A DNA stretch of 64,000 nt, from contig CP150564.1 of assembly GCA_049487715.1 (NCBI GenBank), positions 248,001-312,000 on the forward strand. Direction: 5' to 3'. This DNA is from Pycnococcus provasolii. Lineage: Eukaryota > Chlorophyta > Pseudoscourfieldiophyceae > Pseudoscourfieldiales. The notes under the pieces are model-generated. The model worked only from the letters and a program-made list of their open reading frames with translations, searched no databases and was not told the origin of the DNA. The translations under genes were made by a program, and so were the position numbers. Positions within the stretch are counted from its first letter, which is position 1, and each line of letters starts with the position of its first letter. Of this stretch, positions 9,605 to 18,912 are shown one piece after another.

Positions 9605-10519
9605 ATGGACGGCGCGTCGACCGTCAGCTACCTGCTCAGCAGTCTATCTCTCTCCGACACCGAAGTCGCCTTTGTCTCACACGCGCCAGTCATGACGTGC
9701 GAGGAAGCTTCCTCGGTTTACAACGCGCTAACGCCACCTCTCTCCCCCCCGTTCTGCAAGAACTTATTCGTCAAGGATAAAAAAGGGGGGCTGTATCTCT
9801 TTATTTGTGAGGATAATACCAAGGTGGAACTCGCGAAAATTGGCGCACGCTTTGGCATGGGAAAAGGTCTAAGACTCGCAGACGACTCCATCCTTCTTGC
9901 AGCCCTATCCGTGAAACCTGGAGGTGTCACGCCGCTCGCGCTACAAGCGACTCAAGTGCCCATCCGCGTGATCATTGACGAAAAACTCAGAAACGCACAG
10001 CGTCTGCACTTCCACCCACAGAGCGGTAACGATGCCACCGTTTCCCTGAGTGCTGAAGACTTAGTCGCGTTCCTCAAACACGTCGGTCGGGAACCGACGT
10101 TCGTTGACCTCGAGCTCAAGGTGGCTGTCAGCAAGGATGCGCCGCCGGACCTCGCTCACCTCGTCGCAGAAAAGGGGGCGGCGGAAGCGGCACTTGAGGC
10201 GGCAGGCTTGACCTCCGCTGCTGGTGGTGGTGATGGTGGAGCTGGAGACAAGGGATCGGCAGCCTCCGCGCCAGCTCCATCAAAGGCAAAGGCGAAGGCG
10301 AAGGCAAAAGGAGCAGCCCCCGCTGCCACAACACCAACCACGAACACCAGTCCGAGCGATCCTAAGACGCTGACGAAGCGCGTGCTGGCGCTTGTGGACA
10401 ACCTGAAGGGTGAGGAACGCGAACGTGAACTTGAGCTCACGCTCACGCTCGCTCTCGCTGACGCGTACTCCAACGGACTCGTCAGCGTGTGCCCCAAACC
10501 CAACCTTCGATGCCTGTAA
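9605..10519 (+). CDS. ProXp-ala/PrdX-like aminoacyl-tRNA deacylase
   Basis: A 304-residue trans-editing protein of the YbaK/ProX family. This family hydrolyses mischarged tRNA such as Ala-tRNA(Pro). The domain covers about 20-180: SHAPVMTCEEAS at its start, KNLFVKDKKGGLYLFI carrying the conserved lysine, LRLADDSILLAALSVKPGGVTP, VRVIIDEKL and FHPQSGNDATVSLS, ending at LVAFLKHVG. This is the full length of the bacterial single-domain enzyme. An Ala/Lys-rich linker (AKAKAKAKGAA) and a helical tail (about 255-290) follow; these are not part of the bacterial enzyme. The start is the ATG at 9605. The stop lies within TGTAA. The last nine codons (CPKPNLRCL) are less convincing and could be intron read-through. 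Confidence 0.8.
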   Translation: MDGASTVSYLLSSLSLSDTEVAFVSHAPVMTCEEASSVYNALTPPLSPPFCKNLFVKDKKGGLYLFICEDNTKVELAKIGARFGMGKGLRLADDSILLAALSVKPGGVTPLALQATQVPIRVIIDEKLRNAQRLHFHPQSGNDATVSLSAEDLVAFLKHVGREPTFVDLELKVAVSKDAPPDLAHLVAEKGAAEAALEAAGLTSAAGGGDGGAGDKGSAASAPAPSKAKAKAKAKGAAPAATTPTTNTSPSDPKTLTKRVLALVDNLKGEERERELELTLTLALADAYSNGLVSVCPKPNLRCL

Positions 10520-10743
10520 GTTCCCAAAGATCGTTTATTTCGAAATGGAACGTACTTTGCTTTGTCCAACGGTTGTCCACTCGCATTCACCATTCAGCCA
10601 ATTCAATGGCGTGAGGCACAACGCGCGCTTGCTGTCAGTGTTGTCGTCGCCATGGCCAACAAATCGTGCTAAGTCCAAAGATCCTATCTTAGATTTCACC
10701 TTTTAAAATTTACAAAAACTTCTCAGAAAAACATTGACATGGT

Positions 10744-12462
10744 TCATGCTGCATTCACAAGCACGTAGTTGTTTGGATCGTCAGGGTCTAATACAGATGC
10801 CACCGCATCCCGCAGGCTTGGGAAATCGTCCTCCTCCTCCTCTGGGAAGTCGTCATCGACGGCACCTTCCGCCGCGTTGTCATCACCCGTTTCGATCCCA
10901 AACTCCTCCTTGAATTTCTCCTCATCCTCCTGCAATGCCTCCTCGAACATCTCAAGGCTTAGCAGTCTCGCAGCGTCGTCAGCGTCTAGATCGCCATCGA
11001 CGATGAACACCTTTCGCACCTTATCGAGCACCTCCTGCAGCGTGAGCTCATCTCGACTCGTCGCGTGCAAGTCGACGCTCGTTGGGCCGAGCCCCGGGCG
11101 GATGGCGCCCAATGCGGCATTGTCGCGTCCTCGGCGCAGCGCAGATGCCTCAGCGCCGGCCCAGTGCACAAACGCCCACTTTGTGCGTCGGAAACGACCC
11201 TTGCCGAAGGAAAGACGCATCACTCCAAATTGCACCTTCGTATCGTCAAGGGAATTGACGAGCTCGGCAACGGAGCCTGCACCCGCATCATCGAGAGCGG
11301 GCGCGCCGCCGCCGTTGTGCACGAGCACCCAGTTGAAGGCGCCATTCGGTGCAGTGACAAGGCGAATCGCTCTCTGCAGCTCAACACCTAGAGCCGCGGC
11401 GGTGGGCTTTTCCGGCGGAGGTGCGGCTGACACGTCGGACATGCGGCGGGACTTCGTCGCCTTGACCGCGGCTGCACGAGCCTGCGCATCAGAGATGAAT
11501 TTCTCCATGCTAGATTTCAGCGCCTCAAGACTTGGAGCATCGACGCCGTCATCGGAAACGCATGCGCGGCGTAGCACCTCAAGAACGGCGGCAACAGTAC
11601 ACTCGTCTGGCGACGATATGGCCAGCTCGCAGTGGCACATGCCAAAGACGGATAGTGCCTCAGCCTTCTTCGCGTTGCCTCTTCCTCGTCGAATTGCGGG
11701 GCAGTTGTCGCCGGTGAGGTGGATGAGCATATGCTTCGCACGCGAAAACGTGCCGCTTCCGACGTCGAAACGGCAGAGAGCGAACTGCACGCGCGCGATG
11801 TCTAGGCGCTTTTGCATCTCGTCGACACCGCCTGCACCAATGGCTGCCACCTGCAGTCCAGCCGCCGTTTTGCTCGCGGACGATGTGATTGGTGTCCTGC
11901 TCGCGGATAAGGGTGGCTGTGCTGTTCGAATGTTCGTCGAAGGTGTCGCTGGTGCTTGGCCGGGCGGCGCATACGTGGATGTCGTATTGGGAAGTGGCGT
12001 CTCCGGCGGTTCGGCAATGAACGCTGCTGCGGCGACGACGGTGGGTGACGCTGGCGTTTGGGACGTTGGGGCCGTGAAAAGTTCCACCTCAGATGCTCTT
12101 CGCACCCACTCCGCCTTTCTGTGTTGCTCGAGCAGGTCCATGGCACTTGGCGATGGTGGTCTGTCGTCGTCTTGCTCCTCTATTCCAAGCTGCTGGCCCT
12201 CCTCCAGGCCAGAGGCCACTTCACCGTGGTCGTAGCTGTCGTTTTCCTGGCCGTCATCCACAAAGAGCGCGCTCATTATGTTTGCAAGTCCTTCCGTGTC
12301 GTCCGCATTCGCATCGTGACCGTCTACGTCCCCGGCGGATTGCGTCGAGGTTGGTTTCGTCCACGTCGTTTCGTTCGTTTCGGCATTCCAGTAGTACGTG
12401 TCCTGTTCGTTTTCGTCAAACACGGCTTGCCACGGGTGGGGGAGGTCGTGGGAGTCCGACAT
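10744..12462 (-). CDS. WW-domain protein with two ADF-H (coactosin-like) domains
   Basis: A 572-residue protein, probably cytoskeletal. Residues 8-38 form a WW domain: W11, YYW 23-25, W34 and P37. An acidic then Ser/Thr/Pro-rich linker follows. Two ADF-homology-like units follow. The first is at about 230-330 (VQFALCRFDVGSG then AKHMLIHLTG). The second is at about 370-490 (FNWVLVHNGGG, VQFGVMRLSFGKGRF, WAFVHWAGAEASALRRGR). The second has the coactosin/drebrin pattern; the first is more divergent. ADF-H domains bind actin and WW domains bind proline-rich ligands. The C-terminus is strongly acidic (FPEEEEDDFPS). The start is the ATG at 12462; longer reading frames upstream lack ATG. The pairing of WW with ADF-H is unusual to my knowledge. 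Confidence 0.72.
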   Translation of the reverse strand: MSDSHDLPHPWQAVFDENEQDTYYWNAETNETTWTKPTSTQSAGDVDGHDANADDTEGLANIMSALFVDDGQENDSYDHGEVASGLEEGQQLGIEEQDDDRPPSPSAMDLLEQHRKAEWVRRASEVELFTAPTSQTPASPTVVAAAAFIAEPPETPLPNTTSTYAPPGQAPATPSTNIRTAQPPLSASRTPITSSASKTAAGLQVAAIGAGGVDEMQKRLDIARVQFALCRFDVGSGTFSRAKHMLIHLTGDNCPAIRRGRGNAKKAEALSVFGMCHCELAISSPDECTVAAVLEVLRRACVSDDGVDAPSLEALKSSMEKFISDAQARAAAVKATKSRRMSDVSAAPPPEKPTAAALGVELQRAIRLVTAPNGAFNWVLVHNGGGAPALDDAGAGSVAELVNSLDDTKVQFGVMRLSFGKGRFRRTKWAFVHWAGAEASALRRGRDNAALGAIRPGLGPTSVDLHATSRDELTLQEVLDKVRKVFIVDGDLDADDAARLLSLEMFEEALQEDEEKFKEEFGIETGDDNAAEGAVDDDFPEEEEDDFPSLRDAVASVLDPDDPNNYVLVNAA

Positions 12463-12815
12463 GATACCAGCGAGCGAGCTAAAATTGAAAAACTTATTTG
12501 GCGCGCGCGCGGCGGCCCGGCCGCAAACTCCGCCGGAAAACAACTGGGTTAGGAGGGGAAGTCAAGTGCCAAAAAGTCAGTCTATTTCGGCCAAAAAGTC
12601 AGGCCCCCGGGGCATGGCGTCCATGACATGCTCCGGGGCGGTTCTTATGGCGGCTTCTGTGGCCTCGGCCGACCACGGAAACGACTGTAACCCCACCCAG
12701 TTACCGTCACCGCAGGTGGCACGACGCCTCGAGTTTTCTCGCTCGCGCTCGTCCCTGCGCGTGACGCACTACGAGGAGGTAGGAACGGTCAACGCCACCG
12801 GTCAACGCCACCTTG
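12463..12815. other. Upstream region of the WW/ADF-H gene
   Basis: GC-rich, with GGGTTAGGAGG near 12545 (a single degenerate telomere-like motif) about 85 bp before the ATG on the minus strand. GCCAAAAAGTCAG is directly repeated near 12569 and 12589. An imperfect hairpin-forming stretch lies near 12610-12640. No gene is seen. Confidence 0.35.
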
Positions 12816-13549
12816 GTCAGCGAGTTCGCGCGCACGCGCTGACGCGCGGGCTTGCTGTGCACGGCGTTTGCACGGCGAGCCAGTTGCGCTTCCAGCGTGG
12901 GTCCAAGGCGTGCGTGCACGGTGCGACGTGCGTGCAAGGTGTATGTGCCAGGTGCGTGTGCCCGACGGGTGTGCAAGGTTCCCTCACGGCACGTTCGAGG
13001 CGCGCACTGACACGTGGTCAGCGCGTTCGCGCGCGCGCTATGACGCGCGGGCTTGCTGGGCACGGCGTTTGCACGGCGAGCCAGTTGCGCTTCCAGCGTG
13101 GGCCCAAGGCGTGCGTGCACGGTGCGACGTGCGTGCACGGTGTGTGTGCCAGGTGCGTGTGCCCGACGGGTATGCATGATTTCCTCACGGCACGTTCGAG
13201 GCGCACACTGACGCGTGGTCAGCGCGTTCGCGCACGCGCTATGACGCGCGGGCTTGCTGCACACGGCGTTTGCACGGCGAGCCAGTTGCGCTTTCAGCGT
13301 GTGCCCAGGCGCGTGTGCCCGACGGGTGTGCAAGGTTTACTCACGGCACGTCCAAGTTGCGCACTGACGCGTGGTCAGCGCGTTCGCGCACGCGCTCTGA
13401 CGCGCGGGCTTGCTGTGCACGGCGTCTGCACGGCGAGCCAGTTGCGCTTCCAGCGTGGGCCCAAGACGTGCATACACGGCGCGACGGGCGTGCAAGGTGT
13501 GTGTGCCAGGCGCGGGTGCACGACGTGTGTGCAAGGTTTCCTCAGGAAG
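12816..13549. repeat. 201-bp GC-rich tandem minisatellite (4 units)
   Basis: Four head-to-tail copies start at GTCAGCG(A/C)GTTCGCGC, at 12816, 13017, 13218 and 13374. The first two copies are 201 bp. The third is 156 bp, with a 45-bp internal deletion. The fourth is truncated at about 13549. All period and deletion lengths are multiples of three, so several frames stay open across the array on both strands. Copies differ by scattered substitutions. The last unit is fused to the C-terminus of the minus-strand gene that starts at 14259. Confidence 0.85.
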
Positions 13550-14259
13550 TGAGGCACGAGGTGATCGGGAGAGAGATACGTCCGCTGAAGGCCTTCTCCG
13601 TACGCAGCGATGGCACGCAGTCCTTCAGTAGATCCAGCAGCACGCGCTACTGTTTCCGTCAAGAGGGTAGTGCCGTTGTCAATCCCACGCAAGCGTTCGA
13701 GTAGCTGAGCCCGTTGTCCCGCTGCGAGAAGACGAGCCTCTTCCTCGGCTCCTTCCTGCTCCTCTGCAGCGACGGGACGAAGCTGCGCTTCCACAGCAGC
13801 AACGAGATTTTCAGTGAGAGCCTCCGCTGCGAGGGCCTGTGCTCGAGCAGCTGAAAGGCCGAACTCGAGTACTTCGAGGTACGACAACAAGCTCAGCAAG
13901 ATGCGAAACACCGTCGAGTCGTGCTTCTTACCCTTCTCCACCGAGTGAAGGTAGATGTACTCGCTGGTAAGGTTAAGCAGGTGTGGTTCACCTTGAGCTC
14001 CCGCAACGTCCGTGGGAAGACGGTGCGAATTCGGCCCGCGCGTAAGCGTAGCGGGAATCAGGTACAGACGCTGTTCGTCGAGATCTGCCTCCGTGGGAGG
14101 CTCGAGAAAACGACGACGCTCTGGTTGCGGTTGAACCCTGGCCGCGGGCCTTCCTTGCTGCAGCTGCAAGTTCTGCTGCACAAGTAGATTGTTTTGCTCG
14201 CGGAGCAACTGAATTTGCTCTGCGAACTCGGGTTGGTCGGCGCCTCCCGGTGCCGCCAT
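13375..14259 (-). CDS. Coiled-coil protein whose C-terminus runs into the minisatellite
   Basis: A 294-residue open frame from the ATG at 14259. Residues 10-40 form a short Gln/Leu-rich coiled coil (QIQLLREQNNLLVQQNLQLQ). A mixed region follows, then a hydrophobic-helical stretch (STVFRILLSLLSYLEVLEF) and a long Ala/Glu-rich helix (about 130-215). Up to LVPHFLRK the sequence reads like a normal protein. The last 60 or so residues (from PCTHVVHP) are translated minisatellite and are Cys/His/Arg-rich. No known family is recognised. The coil plus helical core is compatible with a gag-like or structural protein, but nothing proves that. Telomere-like repeats lie 184 bp upstream. Confidence 0.55.
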   Translation of the reverse strand: MAAPGGADQPEFAEQIQLLREQNNLLVQQNLQLQQGRPAARVQPQPERRRFLEPPTEADLDEQRLYLIPATLTRGPNSHRLPTDVAGAQGEPHLLNLTSEYIYLHSVEKGKKHDSTVFRILLSLLSYLEVLEFGLSAARAQALAAEALTENLVAAVEAQLRPVAAEEQEGAEEEARLLAAGQRAQLLERLRGIDNGTTLLTETVARAAGSTEGLRAIAAYGEGLQRTYLSPDHLVPHFLRKPCTHVVHPRLAHTPCTPVAPCMHVLGPRWKRNWLAVQTPCTASPRVRARARTR

Positions 14260-14652
14260 GAAACTGTGGACACAGTCCTACAGTGACCTCTGCGCGTAAC
14301 TCCGACGCGCGAGTGCTTGATGTCGACGCAAGGTGCGGCGACAAAAGCACAGGATGCCACGCCCAGGCCGCGGCAGGAGAAGGGAGCCCGCCCGCCCGCC
14401 CGAAGGAAGGAAGGGAAAGAACCCAACCCTGCTAACGCCTGATTAGGGTTAGGGTTAGGGTTATCGTAGTAGGATTCGGGTTTCTAGTACTGCCCAGGTG
14501 TGCTGCCCTGCCTTAAAAACAAAATCATCTCTTGGTGATAAAAACATTATATTAATTAGTGGTACCAACTACTGTACCACGGTACATAATACTTTATATA
14601 TAGTCTATATATTTATATATATTACTTTTTATTCCGGTTTAGTATACCAGTT
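14260..14652. promoter_or_regulatory. Promoter of the coiled-coil gene with TTAGGG repeats, then AT-rich DNA
   Basis: Three TTAGGG units lie at 14443-14463. From 14520 to 14650 the DNA is AT-rich (TATATATTTATATATATTA) with many GGTACC, GTACCA and GTATACC words. It separates the coiled-coil gene from the end of the amidotransferase gene. Confidence 0.45.
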
Positions 14653-17600
14653 TTAGTATAGAAAACCAAGGCGGTTTTCGACCAGTTTGGGTGTACCAGT
14701 TTTGGGGCTTTGTACCAGTTTTTCACGAGACATCTCCCTGATTGTCGCCTTCGTCCTTATCTTCTCTGTCAAGCTTCCCAATTGCTTGAGCGAGTCGTAC
14801 CACTGCGCCTTGAGCTTCAGCTTTTTCATGATCAGACGAACATCCGCACCTGACACTGGACTCGCAGTCGTTGCGATGCGCATGATTGAGTGCGTGCGAT
14901 CTGCACGATACGCAAAAACTTCGAAGGGAACGATCGTACGCCAAAACGCGGCGATGCTCTCTCCCATCGCGTGGAAGAGAACAATGAATGCTATGCATCG
15001 CTGAAACGACGCGCAACGCGACTCGTACAGCTCCATCGAGATGTTCTGGGCGCCAACCATATCTGCAAGCGAGCTATTTGGTGCACCCTTGCGCATCTTG
15101 TCGCCAAACACGTCCTCATGAGATATCGTGGGCATCGATGTTGCGCTTATCTTAGCATTTACGTTAGTCATCAGTCCGAGCGAGCTCTTAGCTTTGGTGT
15201 ACAATAAATTGAATTCCATCCAGTCGAGTGTACCGCTCTCATCCGCGTCGTAGGCGTGGAACAGCTCGGCGATCTGCGGCTCGCTCAATGGGCACTTCAT
15301 CTCCGCGCATGTTGCGATGAAACCAGCCATGTCGACGACCTTCGTCGGAGTTACCTTCTCTTTTCGCATAACGATCGAAAAGAGAACGCACCTTCGCTGT
15401 CTCCTCGGCATCGCCAATGACGTCGTACACACCGTTGCCGAATGCGGCAAATAGCTCAAACACGGTCTTCGGCTCTTTCTTGGCATCCTTGCTGAAGAGG
15501 TTGTCGTACATGCCATGCAGCGCTCCCGAGCTCGCATCGGGCGGCACCGTCTCGCCTCGCGACTTGGCATCTTCCTCCAAAAGCTTCTCACACAGGTACT
15601 TCGGGCGGTGCGTCGGGAGCACGATATTGTGCGCCGCGAGCCCGAGCTTGTACGGATTGTGCCCGAGAGTCAAAGTCTCGCACGTCGCACCCATGTTTTG
15701 GATCGACGAAGCTTGCGACGAGCTCAACAGCACAGCGCTCTCAGAGCTCGTATGACGGCACAAACGACCATCCGGTCGGCCAACCGCAAGCAGGCCACCG
15801 CGAACGACGCGGTGCGTGTACTTGTGCACGAGGTGATCCACTGGATTGCCAGAATACACCGCCACGCCTGTAATGCTATACGTCGTTGCCACCATCTTCG
15901 AGAAGAACGCTTCCACGCACTGTGCAACCCATGGCACGTCGCCGATGACGACGGAACGTCCAGCCATACGGTGCCACAACGGGCGACCCTGCAGGAGGCG
16001 AATCCCTGCGACAGCGAGCTGGAAAAAGAAGAGGTATATGATGGAGTCAATGAACCCAACGGGATACTTAATTTCCGCCTGATCAAGGTTTCCGCCCGCG
16101 AGATGGATAAGGCCTGCCCCGACAGGCCATCCCGCGGTGACAGTGCCCACGACGTACAAGGCGACGCAGATCCATGCGCGAGGTGCCTCGAGAACGTGAT
16201 CAGCCCAGTATTTCCCTTGCGCCACGAGCGTGTCGTTCGTCACATTATTGCTTGCACTCCTCTTCGTACCGTCGGATGCATATCCCGTGATTTCCTCCAA
16301 AGCTTTGATGTTCTCCATATCCATCCTCGCCAGCTGCGCCATCGCATCTTGCGTCGCCACGCACTTCGCCGACACGCGGCGGTCCTTGTCCGATAAGATG
16401 TACATCTGCGTAAAGAGGAGGATCTCCGTAAGAAGTTGGTGCGTCGCGGCTACGGATATCGTGCATGGTTCTGCCGGGCTCACGCCAACGCCGGTGCTGA
16501 AGATGCGCGACTCCGCTAGGTGACACGGAAGCGTGCGGAGCTGCTTGCCAATTTGCGTGTCCCACTCGCTCGCAACAACGAAGATGTCTGTCGTCACGCT
16601 CTGCAGCAAGTTGGATACCGCAAGCGACGCAAACGTGCCACCGGAGTGCGAGACGATGAGCACGATGGTGTGGTTGAGCGCCAGCAAACCTTCGCTGAGC
16701 TGATGGCCCGTTTGAGGGATGGGCATGCCTTGGCCGAAAAGACCAAGCAGCTTGTTCGCGGACATCGTCTTCACATTCAGCCCCTTGAAGCACGTCGTGA
16801 GATCTGATGCGAACTGCTCGCCCATCCAGAGCGATACTTCAGCACCTGTGATCAGGATATCCACCTCGTCGTGGCGCTTGTTTTTGAGCTTAAGGCGCTT
16901 GCCTAGAGCACGCCGCCAGTGTAGCATGGTAAGTTGGTTGATGGTTCCCTCAGACGATCTAAAGCTCTCCTGCACGTCTCGACAGATTTGCGGGATGCGA
17001 GAAATGTCCTCTGCCACCGGGTATGGTTTGTCGAGGTCAGGTATCGACAACACGAGAGGATTGTCGTCGAGTTGAATCGACCGCCGAAGAAGGGGCGCGC
17101 TCGCTAGCGCTTCCTTGCGACTGATAAGGCGCACGATGCCTCCAAGGACCTCTATGTCGCATCGGCGGTTATTCAGTTGCATGGGCGCTGAAACGGTAGG
17201 CTCACCCTTTCCCCAATCGACGAGGCACGCTTCGCCGCCCAGATCGTCAAGATCAAGGCGAATCGCGGGACCAAGCGATTCATCAGACTTTCCGCCAGCC
17301 TTTACACCCATCGCAGCTTTTACCGCCGCCTGTTCGGATCCCCAGCATACGATGCCGGTCCGTGGGTATACTGCCACGCTGATTGTCTGCCCACGCGCCG
17401 CGACGACAAGCTGTTTCTCGGCATCCAACGATGAGTTGATGCACAGGCCGAAGCTCCCCTTCGCGCGGCTGAGGAAGTCCGTCACAGTGTGGAAGATATC
17501 ATTATCGTAGAAGGCGTCCACCACCGCGAGGCACAGGCTATGTAGTCCACCCTCGATGTCAAGACCGCCAGCCTTCCTGAACCATGCGAGACGCTCCCCG

Positions 17601-18664
17601 CCCACTCCCTTTTCGAGCTGCCGACCAGCTTCCGCCGCCACCTTGGTGCGCACGTCACCACCCTTGCCGGTTTTGGGGGTGAGTTGGCCGGCACTCAAGA
17701 ACGCATTTTCGAAGATCTCGCCAACCGCCTCGTAGTCCGCCCAACTGGGCACCGTCGTCAGAAGCGTCGATCGCTCGGGAACGATGAGGAACGCGTATCG
17801 TACCGAAAGCGGCCACGAGCCCTGGGTGCGCAAGAGGTCCACGCATCCGGCGACCGCCACGGAGTCGACCGGCGAGGGCATCGGTGCACCCGTGCAGCGC
17901 TGGAGCCACTGCTGGATCGCGCCGAGGTCGTACGTGCGTCCGCCGACGGTGAAGAAATCGAGGTCGCCGTTATGACAGATGTAGTGTTCGACGTTTACGT
18001 TCTTCTTGACGATCGGTACGTCCACCTTGTCAAAACCGACGTACACGCTCATCGTTTTGCGGGGCGTCCACTGGTGTGGGTGCGTGCCGTCGAACGTTGC
18101 CTTGGAAGTCGTGGCGAAGCGCGTGTGGCCGGCGTAGAAGCGAGGTCCCGCGAGCCGCTTTCCCTTGGGTTCCACGCTCTCAATCTTCGCACGCACAAGC
18201 TGGGAGAGATCGGTACGCTTGGAGTTGACGACGCGCGCACGCACGCCCTCGACGCCAGCACCGCTCTTGACATATGTGACGACACCGCCGGACTGTGCAC
18301 CGCGCATCATCGTCACCTGTACCATGCGTTCGAGCACGTCGAGTGCCTCCTTGCCTGCGTTCCACACGCCCGCGATGACGACGACGCCAAAGTTACCGCA
18401 CAAAAACCATCCGCTGCCTTCGAGTCCCTTCCGCTTCCCGCCGAGCATGTCGGTGTACACCGCCTCGACAAGCGTGATGAGCGCCGCGGTTTGCACCGCG
18501 TGCGACGCGTCGCAGTAATACCTTACGAAGAGAAGTACGAGTAAGCTGGCGACCCATCCTGCGTGCTTGACAACACCGTGCTTCCACGTGCCTGGAGGAG
18601 GCACGCTTGGCAAGTGCACGGCTCGAAGCATAGGGTTGAGGCACATGGCCATCACCTTGCGCAT
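14653..18664 (-). CDS. Membrane protein: class II glutamine amidotransferase + SIS domain + EF-hand (frame-shifted)
   Basis: A very large protein (about 1330 residues). From the ATG at 18664 it has a hydrophobic segment at 36-70. A class II amidotransferase (GlmS/PurF-like) domain follows: CGNFGVVVIAG aligns with the catalytic Cys region, with RGAQSGGV, GHTRFATTS and CHNGDLDFF as the substrate loops. Next is a SIS sugar-phosphate domain (ITGAEVSLWMGEQFASDL, IVLIVSHSGGTFASL). Two further membrane segments follow (AWICVALYVVGTVTAGW and FIDSIIYLFFFQLAVAGI). The frame ends at 15239, but its homologous continuation is in another frame down to 14653. That part carries an EF-hand loop DADESGTLDWME. 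A one-base change near 15353-15366 joins them. The putative catalytic Cys is at residue 89, not at the N-terminus, so the family mechanism would need proteolytic maturation. Soluble GlmS has no membrane or EF-hand parts. Confidence 0.65.
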
Positions 18665-18900
18665 GTCCGTTCGCTGTTCGTAATTCTTCTTTTGTTGTTG
18701 TTGTTGTTGTTGTGTCGTTGTTGTTGCCGCCGTGTGTTGAGCCTCAATGAGACCAGCAAGGCCGCAAGAACGTGTGCCATTTCGTGCAAGGCGCCAAACG
18801 CGACATATGAGGCCATTACTAAAAGGAACGACAACGAACACCACCCAGCACCAGGAGCAGCACTTCTTACCATCATCATCACCATCACCACCGCCGACAT
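18652..18900 (-). other. Upstream open frame with HEMAH motif, possible N-terminus of the amidotransferase gene
   Basis: From an ATG near 18900 a minus-strand frame encodes about 80 residues with two hydrophobic stretches. The second contains ALHEMAHVLAALL, which matches the HExxH zinc motif in a membrane helix as in M50 site-2 proteases. The frame ends after a CAA microsatellite at 18652, overlapping the ATG at 18664 in a different frame. A frameshift or small intron could fuse it to the amidotransferase protein. A single HExxH match is weak on its own. Confidence 0.3.
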
Positions 18901-18912
18901 CACACGGAACAA

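Noticed and set aside
10769-12235. 488-residue open frame on the plus strand
   Set aside because: It is antisense to the WW/ADF-H gene, is Ser/Arg/Ala-rich and has no domain. The minus strand has clear motifs.
12398-13552. 384-residue plus-strand frame through the minisatellite
   Set aside because: It exists because the repeat period is a multiple of three. The product is a repeat of Arg/Cys/Gly segments without an upstream gene body, although the composition is noted as a finding.
15515-16396. 293-residue plus-strand frame within the amidotransferase gene
   Set aside because: It is antisense to conserved amidotransferase-SIS sequence and is Arg/His-rich.
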